This document shows, one piece after another, positions 42,969 to 48,802 of a stretch of DNA of 48,802 nucleotides. The stretch covers positions 1 to 48,802 of the forward strand of contig JACRCR010000081.1 in assembly GCA_016218925.1 (NCBI GenBank), written 5' to 3'. Position numbers and translations under genes: made by a program. Source of the stretch: Deltaproteobacteria bacterium. Lineage in GTDB: Bacteria; Desulfobacterota; Binatia; UBA1149; CAITLU01. The first letter of the stretch is position 1; each line of letters starts with the position of its first letter. The notes beneath the pieces are model-generated. The model had not been told where the DNA came from and did not search any database. It saw nothing but the letters and a program-made list of their open reading frames with translations.

Positions 42969-45956
42969 ATGGGGACTCTTTTCGTGTTGCTCGCGCTGGT
43001 GGGGCTGATCGCGCCGATCGCGGCCTTCGTCGCATTCGCGCGCACGGTGAGTCTGCAACGCCGAGTCGGCGCGCTCGAGCGAGAATTGCGCCGCCTGCGG
43101 CAAGAGCCTCCGGCAGATACGGCTGTCGCGCTCGCGCCCGCGGCGGCGGAACCGGTGCGTGCTGCAGCGCCGGAACCTGCACGTGTCGCGGCGGCGCCGC
43201 CGGTTTTCGCTCAGCCTCCAACAGGCGCGCCAGCCCCGGTGCCCGCGCCGTCCTCACCCGCAGCGCCGATACCGCCAGCCATTGCGGCCGCCGCGGGTCC
43301 GCTTGCGCCGCCTGCGCCGCCTTTGCCGCGACTCCCGCCACAACCGCAGATCGAACGCCCGCACATCGATTGGGAGAAGCTGCTCGGTGTGCGGGCCGCG
43401 GCGGTCGTGAGCGCGATCGCGCTCGGACTGGCCGGGCTTCTCTTCTTCAAGTACTCGATCGAGCATGGGCTGTTCCCGCCCTGGCTGCGCGTCGTGCTCG
43501 GTACGATGGTAGGCATCGCGAGCGTGGCGGGTTCGGAACTCGCACTGCGACGGCGCTACGCGGGCACCGCCAACGCGCTGGCGGGTGGCGGCCTGGTGGT
43601 GCTTTACGCCGCTTTCTGGGCGGCGAGCGTGCGCTACGAACTGATCGGCCTGCTCCCCGGCTTCGTGTTGATGGCGGCGGTTACGGTCAGCGGCTGTGTG
43701 CTCGCCTGGCGTCACGAAACGGAGCTCACGGCGATCCTGGCGCTGGCGGGCGGCTTCGCGACGCCGCTACTGCTCGCGAGTGGCACGGACCGGCCGTTCG
43801 GTCTTTTCGGCTACTTGTTGATGCTCGACGCCTGCCTGATCTACCTGGCCACCAATCGCGGCTGGCCGCGGATCGCGATGCTCGGCTTGCTCGGTACCGT
43901 CTTGTATCAAGCAGGGTGGATCGGTTCGCGCATGGGACCGGAGCGCCTGTGGCTCGGGCTCGGCATCCTCGGCGTCTTTGCCTTCGCGTTCATCGCCGGT
44001 ACCCGCCGCGCGGCGAGCGAGAAAGCACCCGAGTGGCGCATCACACAGGCCGCGGCGATCCTGCTCCCCTTCGTCTTCGCGCTCTACTTCGCTGTCGACG
44101 TCCGCTTCGCGCCGAGCGTGCTGCCGGTCGGACTGCTGCTGATCCTGCTCAGCGTCGCGGCCGGCTGGCTCGCGCGCGCGCAACACGCCTACGAGTTGTC
44201 TCTGGGCGCCGCGGCCGCGGGCTTGGGCGTGCTGATCCTGTGGTGTGCTGCGCCGCAGCCGCCCCTCGATCCTGCCTGGCAGTTGATCGCAGTTGCGGTG
44301 GGGCTCGCCGTTGTGTTCCACGGCTTCGTAGAACTGGAATCCCGGCGCAGCGACTGGGAAGGCCCGGCGGCTGCGGCCGTGCTGGCAGCCGTCGGCCAAT
44401 GCGGCGTGCTCGCGCTGGCCATGACCCGCGCACCCGACACGGTGTGGCCGTGGGTCGGCGGATTGACGCTGCTCGCGGCCGCGCTCGTTCGACATGCCTC
44501 TCTTCCCGAGCGCGACGTGCTCGGCTTGGTCTCACCGGTGTTGGTCGCGCTGTTCCTGGGCCTGCTCAGCGCAAGCCACGGCGGGCCGCGCGGCACGCTC
44601 GCTCCCGTCGCGTTTCAGGCGCTCGCACTGGCCGCCGCAGCGGCCTATCAGGCCGTGGCGCTCTGGCGTGGCGCAAAGGGCAGTCCGCCGTGGGCGGAGC
44701 ACGGTGCCGGCGCGTGTGCGGGATTCTTGACCGCCGTCTGTGTGTCTGCGGTGAGCAACGCACCGCCTGCCGCGTTTCTCGGTACGACGCTCGCACTCGG
44801 GCTGATGATGGCGCTCGTGTCCGCCCGCGTCGCATCGGGAGCGTGGCTTCTGGCGGCGGTCGTGATGACGACCGTCGCGCACGCCGCCTTCGCCGATACC
44901 AGGCACGTCGCCGCCGACGCCGACCTCGGTCTGGCGGCCGGAGCGGCGGGCGTACTGGTGTTCACGGCGTGGCCGTTCATGGCCGGTTCGCGGCTGCGCG
45001 CCGACCGTTTCGCGTGGCACGCCGCGGCGCTGGCCGGCCCGCTGTGGTTCTGGCCGCTGCGTAGCTTGTTCGTGGAGCGGTTTGGCGACGCAGCCATCGG
45101 CGTGTTGCCGCTGATGCTCGGCGCGGTGGCATTGCTCGCGGCCTTCAAGGCGCGCGACAGCCTGCGCGGCGCAGAGCCGGTGCGTACCCCGGCGCTCGCG
45201 TGGCTGGCTGCCGTGGCGCTCGGCTTCGTGAGTGTCGCCATCCCGCTGCAACTCGAGAAGTCGTGGATCACCATCGGCTGGGCGCTCGAAGGCGTGGCCG
45301 TTCTCTACTTGTGGACCCGGCTCGACCACGTGGGGCTCAAGTACTTCGGGTTGCTGCTGCTGGCCGCGGTGACAGTGCGGTTGGTCACCAACGTCGAGGT
45401 CCTCATGTACTATCCACGCCCCGCCTGGCGCATCGTCAACTGGCTGATGTACACGTACCTCGTGCCCGCGGCCGCACTGCTCGGTTCGGCGCAGGTGCTG
45501 CGGCGCTTCGAACTGGTCCGCGCTAACTCTTGGGAGCGCGAGAACGTCTATCATCGCGGGATCGCACTTGGCGCCATCGGCTGCGGCCTGGCGGCGCTTG
45601 GCGTGATCTTCGTCTGGCTGAACCTGGCGATCGCCGATTGGTTCGCGACCGGTCAGACGCTGACGCTCAGTTTCGAGCGCCTGCCGGCCCGCGATCTGAC
45701 GACGTCGATCGTCTGGGCGCTTTACGCGCTCATACTGCTCGGCATCGGCATGGCGCGCGCCAGCATCGGGCTGCGCTGGGTGAGTCTCGGCCTGCTGATC
45801 GTGACGAACGCGAAGGTCTTCCTGCACGACCTCGGCGAGCTGCGCGACCTTTATCGGGTCGCGTCGCTGGTAGGGTTGGCGATTTCGTTGCTCGCGGTGT
45901 CGCTCGCCTACCAGCGCTTCGTGTTCCGCGAGGTTCCCGGCCAGGAGAAAACATGA
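42969..45956 (+). CDS. DUF2339 multi-spanning membrane protein
   Basis: This 995-residue protein has AGGGG before its ATG. One N-terminal helix and a short coiled coil (QRRVGALERELRRLRQ) precede an Ala/Pro-rich linker (about 47-130). Then PHIDWEKLLGVRAAAVVSAIALGLAGLLFFKYSI, typical of DUF2339, starts a run of more than 20 membrane segments. Near the C-terminus WITIGWALEGVAVLYLW fits the family. The function of DUF2339 proteins is unknown. The next gene overlaps by four bases (ATGA) and encodes the usual DUF3999 partner. Confidence 0.9.
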   Translation: MGTLFVLLALVGLIAPIAAFVAFARTVSLQRRVGALERELRRLRQEPPADTAVALAPAAAEPVRAAAPEPARVAAAPPVFAQPPTGAPAPVPAPSSPAAPIPPAIAAAAGPLAPPAPPLPRLPPQPQIERPHIDWEKLLGVRAAAVVSAIALGLAGLLFFKYSIEHGLFPPWLRVVLGTMVGIASVAGSELALRRRYAGTANALAGGGLVVLYAAFWAASVRYELIGLLPGFVLMAAVTVSGCVLAWRHETELTAILALAGGFATPLLLASGTDRPFGLFGYLLMLDACLIYLATNRGWPRIAMLGLLGTVLYQAGWIGSRMGPERLWLGLGILGVFAFAFIAGTRRAASEKAPEWRITQAAAILLPFVFALYFAVDVRFAPSVLPVGLLLILLSVAAGWLARAQHAYELSLGAAAAGLGVLILWCAAPQPPLDPAWQLIAVAVGLAVVFHGFVELESRRSDWEGPAAAAVLAAVGQCGVLALAMTRAPDTVWPWVGGLTLLAAALVRHASLPERDVLGLVSPVLVALFLGLLSASHGGPRGTLAPVAFQALALAAAAAYQAVALWRGAKGSPPWAEHGAGACAGFLTAVCVSAVSNAPPAAFLGTTLALGLMMALVSARVASGAWLLAAVVMTTVAHAAFADTRHVAADADLGLAAGAAGVLVFTAWPFMAGSRLRADRFAWHAAALAGPLWFWPLRSLFVERFGDAAIGVLPLMLGAVALLAAFKARDSLRGAEPVRTPALAWLAAVALGFVSVAIPLQLEKSWITIGWALEGVAVLYLWTRLDHVGLKYFGLLLLAAVTVRLVTNVEVLMYYPRPAWRIVNWLMYTYLVPAAALLGSAQVLRRFELVRANSWERENVYHRGIALGAIGCGLAALGVIFVWLNLAIADWFATGQTLTLSFERLPARDLTTSIVWALYALILLGIGMARASIGLRWVSLGLLIVTNAKVFLHDLGELRDLYRVASLVGLAISLLAVSLAYQRFVFREVPGQEKT

Positions 45957-47977
45957 TCGCTCGTCCTCTGGTCCTGTTCTTGCCGCTGGTGGCCGCGTGG
46001 TGGAACGCGGCGCTCGTCGTCGCCGCCGACCCCGGCGCGCTGCAGAGCGCCTTCCCGATGCAGGCACCGGTCTTCGTGGCTGCGCCCGGTGGACTCGTGC
46101 GTCTGCCGCTGCCGCCGGCGGTGCGCGCACAGTGCCGCCCGGACCTTTCCGACCTGCGGCTGCTGGACGCGCAGCAGCGTGAAGTTCCATTTCTCGTCGA
46201 TGTCGCCCGCGGCGCGACCGCGACGTCGCAGTCTGTCGATGTCACCGTCGTCGAGGTATTCCGGGAGGAACGGCGGCGGGAGGACGCGCCGGCACTACGG
46301 CGCGAATCGTTCGTGCTCGCCACCCCGCAACGCTTCGACGCCACCGGTGCGTGGTCTTTGGTCGTGAGCACCGGACCTCGCGACTTCGTGCGACGCGTCG
46401 AGGTGGTGCAGCAGCGTCAAGCGGGCGAGACGCTAGCGCTGGTGGAAGGACGCTCGATCTTTCGCGTGGCAGGCGGCAGCCGGGCACGAACGCAAGTCGA
46501 ACTGCCGGGCCTGCAGCCGGGCCAGTTCGTGGTCACGCTCGAGGGCGAGGACGATGCCTACCTCTCACCCACGTTCCGGCTCGAGCGCGCCACGGAGGCC
46601 ACACCACCCGCGCGCGTCGACGTGCCGCTGGTCGAGCGTTCGCGGCGCCACGAGGCGGGCAGGACGATCCTCGTTCTCACACGCCCGCCCGGCATCGTGC
46701 CGGAGAGAGTTCGCATTTCCGCCGCCACCCCGACGCTGGCGCGTTCGGTGATCGTGCGCGACGTGCTGCCGACCGGACGAATGACGATGATCGGCCAGGG
46801 CACGATTCGCCGTCTCAACGCCGACGACACCGAGCCCGAGCTCGAGGTCGCCGTCCAACCGGCGCAGGGCGAGCAGCTCGAAGTGGAAATTCTCGATCAA
46901 GACAGTCCGGCTCTCGACGCGCTCGTCGTGAGCGCGGTGATGCGCGAGGTAGCCATTGTCTTGACGCTCCCGGCAGCCGAAGGTCCCACCGGCACGTTGC
47001 TGTTCGGGGGCGGCCGCGCCCGCGCGCCACACTACGACATCGCCACGCTCGCAAAGCTGCTGGACGGCCAGGCGAGCGCCGCGCGCATCGGCGAGCAGAT
47101 ACCCAACCCCGCGTTCGACGATCGGCCGCTGCTCGGTTTCGCGATGCGGCCCGGCGCCGCTCTGGATCCGCAAGTCTTCGCGTACCGGCGGCCAATCTCG
47201 ATCCCGCTCTCGCGCACGGGGCTCGCGCGCGTGCGACTCGACGTCGCGGATCTGGTGGCGGCGCAGCCCGATCTGGCCGACCTCCGGGTCGTCGATGCCG
47301 GCGGCCGGCAGTGGGCGTACCTGCTGGAACGCGACGCCGTCGTTGCGAGCGTGCCGCTCGAGACCACGCCGGCCAAGAACGAGGGACGCCGTTCGCGCTA
47401 CGCCCTCATTCCTCGGTGGCGGCCGCTGCGGCTAAGCGGAATCGAGTTCGAGATCGACGCCGGCTTCGCCGACCGATCGTTCACGCTTCTGGGACGCGAC
47501 GAGAAGGGCGCGGAACATCGGCTTGCGGACGGACGGCTGCGGCGCGAGGCCAGTGCGGGCGAATCCGTGCGCGTCGCGTTCGGCGACACGCGCGTTACCG
47601 AACTCGCGCTCGTGGTGGAGAACGGTGATGAGGCGCCGCTGTCCTTGAGCGCCGTTCGTGCTCTCGCGCCTCTTTCCGAGCTGTACGTCGCGGCTCCGCC
47701 CGGCGAGTACGGGCTGCTCGCCGGTGATCCCGACGCCGATGCCCCGCAGTACGAGATCGCCGGCCTGCGATCGACGGTGCTCGGCGTGTCGGCGGTCGAC
47801 GCAACGACCGAGCCAGGCGGCCCAAACCCAGCGTTCAGCCGCGGTGCAGCGGCTGCTCACCGCATCGCCGGCGGTCGCGTGTTGCCACGCCTCGCGCTCT
47901 GGATCGTGCTCGTGCTGGCCGTCGTTGTGCTCACGCTACTCACGCTGCGACTGGTCCGCCGCGACGGCTCGCCCTGA
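45953..47977 (+). CDS. DUF3999 family secreted/membrane-anchored protein
   Basis: This 674-residue protein starts at an ATG overlapping the previous stop (ATGA). It has a signal peptide (PLVLFLPLVAAWWNAALVVAA), a long beta-rich periplasmic region beginning with FVAAPGGLVRLPLPPAVRAQ and DLSDLRLLDAQQREVPFLVD, a second similar unit near residue 445 (DLADLRVVDAGGRQWAYLLE), and one C-terminal membrane helix (LALWIVLVLAVVVLTLLTLRLVRR). This matches DUF3999, nearly always encoded beside DUF2339. Together they probably form an envelope complex, function unknown. Confidence 0.9.
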   Translation: MIARPLVLFLPLVAAWWNAALVVAADPGALQSAFPMQAPVFVAAPGGLVRLPLPPAVRAQCRPDLSDLRLLDAQQREVPFLVDVARGATATSQSVDVTVVEVFREERRREDAPALRRESFVLATPQRFDATGAWSLVVSTGPRDFVRRVEVVQQRQAGETLALVEGRSIFRVAGGSRARTQVELPGLQPGQFVVTLEGEDDAYLSPTFRLERATEATPPARVDVPLVERSRRHEAGRTILVLTRPPGIVPERVRISAATPTLARSVIVRDVLPTGRMTMIGQGTIRRLNADDTEPELEVAVQPAQGEQLEVEILDQDSPALDALVVSAVMREVAIVLTLPAAEGPTGTLLFGGGRARAPHYDIATLAKLLDGQASAARIGEQIPNPAFDDRPLLGFAMRPGAALDPQVFAYRRPISIPLSRTGLARVRLDVADLVAAQPDLADLRVVDAGGRQWAYLLERDAVVASVPLETTPAKNEGRRSRYALIPRWRPLRLSGIEFEIDAGFADRSFTLLGRDEKGAEHRLADGRLRREASAGESVRVAFGDTRVTELALVVENGDEAPLSLSAVRALAPLSELYVAAPPGEYGLLAGDPDADAPQYEIAGLRSTVLGVSAVDATTEPGGPNPAFSRGAAAAHRIAGGRVLPRLALWIVLVLAVVVLTLLTLRLVRRDGSP

Positions 47978-48080
47978 CGCGATTGCGCGCGTTGCTCGAC
48001 GGTAAAGGGTCGGCTCCGTCAAGCATCCCTACCGCGGTTTGCCGCCATCGGCCCGCAGGGACTTGCACGTCTAGCGGTTC

Positions 48081-48521
48081 TTGCTTTACGTTCCCATTTG
48101 CGGGGAAGGCAGGGCTCGGGCGACGCTGGCGGGCGTCACCGACGCAGGCGGCTCGAAGGTCACGACCAGTACCTCGTACAAGATGACCGGCGTGCTCGAC
48201 GGAACCGAGTACGTGACGATCCTCGAGGGAACTTTCACGGCTGCCAGCGTTCCCTTCGAGGTCGCGATCCCAGCCGACCTCAACAGCGGCACCGGCGTGG
48301 GGAAGCTCTCTGTGTCGGCCCTCTTCAGCACGATCGCGCCGGGTGTCGGACGGTCGATCGAGGTCACCGGCGGTGAGGTGTGGGGTCCGCTCGGTGGCGC
48401 GACTCTGGCGGCTTACCAGGCGGTGGTGAACGCGGGCTACGATGATCTGGTGCCCGGCGACACCGCGTGCCGGCAGGAACCCATGATCGGCGTGTCAGGC
48501 ATCAACGTTCCGGTACCGTGA
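48081..48521 (+). CDS. Unknown protein, possibly a gene remnant
   Basis: This frame of 146 codons has codon use typical of the window and ends at TGA 48521, but no ATG or GTG is found near its beginning. The only start is TTG 48081, nine bases after an in-frame stop, with no ribosome site. The product is Gly/Thr/Val-rich and beta-like (VTDAGGSKVTTSTSYKMTGV, EYVTILEGTFTAASVPFEVA). I do not recognise a family. It may be the 3' part of a decayed secreted protein gene or a gene whose true start was lost by frameshift. Confidence 0.4.
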   Translation: MLYVPICGEGRARATLAGVTDAGGSKVTTSTSYKMTGVLDGTEYVTILEGTFTAASVPFEVAIPADLNSGTGVGKLSVSALFSTIAPGVGRSIEVTGGEVWGPLGGATLAAYQAVVNAGYDDLVPGDTACRQEPMIGVSGINVPVP

Positions 48522-48571
48522 CGCCGAGGGTCGCCCGCGGCCTACCGCTGCGCGCGACGGATCTCGTGGTG

Positions 48572-48597
48572 CACGCCCGCGCCCCCGCGCGGGCGTG
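48572..48597 (+). terminator. GC-rich hairpin after the last complete gene
   Basis: CACGCCCGCG-CCCCCG-CGCGGGCGTG forms a perfect ten-base-pair stem with a six-base loop, 50 bases after the stop at 48521. There is no T run, so it could end transcription only weakly or protect the 3' end. Confidence 0.4.
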
Positions 48598-48699
48598 GGT
48601 CGCAAACGGCTTGCGCGATAACGCCAGCGAGGAGGGTACCTGTTGCTCGCGCCGCGGGTTCTGCCTCGTGCAGGGCGCGTGATACTCTGCCGCGCAGAT

Positions 48700-48802
48700 A
48701 TGGATACCGGGAGAGAGAGGGATGATCTTTTCGCGGTAGAGACCCCGCTGGGCTTCACGGTCCGAGTGAGCAACCGGTATTGGACCGCGATCGTAATGAA
48801 AC
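48700..48802 (+). CDS. Probable DUF4258/PBECR-like toxin-type protein, N-terminal fragment
   Basis: An ATG at 48700 opens a frame that runs off the right edge (34 codons). The protein has a short acidic start, then FAVETPLGFTVRVSNRYWTA and IVMK. The TPLGF-x-VR-x6-W-x-x-I-V-x-K pattern resembles the start of small barnase/EndoU-like or DUF4258 proteins, in which a KHPxM motif normally follows. The complete sequence is needed for a firm call. Confidence 0.45.
   Translation, partial: MDTGRERDDLFAVETPLGFTVRVSNRYWTAIVMK

Noticed and set aside
1-48802. tRNA, rRNA, CRISPR arrays, insertion sequences, prophage
   Set aside because: No T-loop-like GGTTCGAATCC patterns, no repeat-spacer arrays and no transposase or integrase motifs were found on reading both strands.

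Overview
This is a chromosomal window from a high-GC (about two thirds G+C by eye) Gram-negative bacterium. The Gram-negative call rests on lipoprotein signal peptides with lipoboxes, an OmpA-type outer-membrane anchor and secreted cytochromes. The gene mix fits a deltaproteobacterial-grade lineage such as Binatota/Desulfobacterota-like genomes: an alpha2 glycyl-tRNA synthetase next to pyruvate phosphate dikinase, paired di-haem oxidoreductases, an FG-GAP protein, a secreted protein with a poly-threonine linker, and many TetR regulators. No 16S or other phylogenetic marker RNA is present, so the taxonomy is inference. No rRNA, tRNA, insertion sequence or CRISPR array was seen.

Layout. 1-1290: the start of a probable acyl-CoA dehydrogenase and an AI-2E family permease (minus). 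1457-6150: a TetR regulator, a palindromic operator/promoter, then a two-gene operon encoding a glycyl radical enzyme with an SCP2-like lipid-carrier domain fused to its N-terminus and its radical-SAM activase. 6185-9721: an FAD amine/amino-acid oxidase divergent from a TetR gene that overlaps a paraoxonase-like lactonase lipoprotein. 10090-13299: a sensor histidine kinase convergent with NAD-malic enzyme. 13839-20584 (minus): SRPBCC protein and its TetR regulator, and a glyS-ppdK-aroE run. 20824-22011: SDR and SnoaL-like pair. 22268-27742: secreted Thr-linker protein and FG-GAP protein, convergent with two tandem di-haem oxidoreductases. 27838-31000: an unknown protein, an AAA/DUF4143 ATPase with a palindromic, apparently leaderless promoter, and a zinc-ribbon protein. 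31090-36645: CHASE2 nucleotide cyclase, OmpA lipoprotein, FecR-domain protein, and a glutaminase-STAS-cyclic-nucleotide-binding fusion. 36734-40727 (minus): the Anbu proteasome-like cluster (ATP-grasp, alpha-E, transglutaminase, Anbu). 41062-48802: TraB/GumN protein, a MntA antitoxin with a HepT toxin gutted by an internal deletion, the DUF2339-DUF3999 pair, an ORF without a clear start, and the start of a probable toxin-like gene.

How the parts may work together. The most distinctive unit is the SCP2-glycyl-radical fusion with its activase and TetR-type operator; the carrier domain suggests a hydrophobic or CoA-linked substrate handled without oxygen. A second candidate module is the 31-37 kb block, where a membrane cyclase sits next to FecR and OmpA periplasmic genes and a glutaminase carrying a cyclic-nucleotide-binding domain, which would allow cNMP control of glutaminase. 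All three TetR genes lie beside a near-perfect inverted repeat with a 4-base centre. Functions are read from sequence motifs alone; no search was run.
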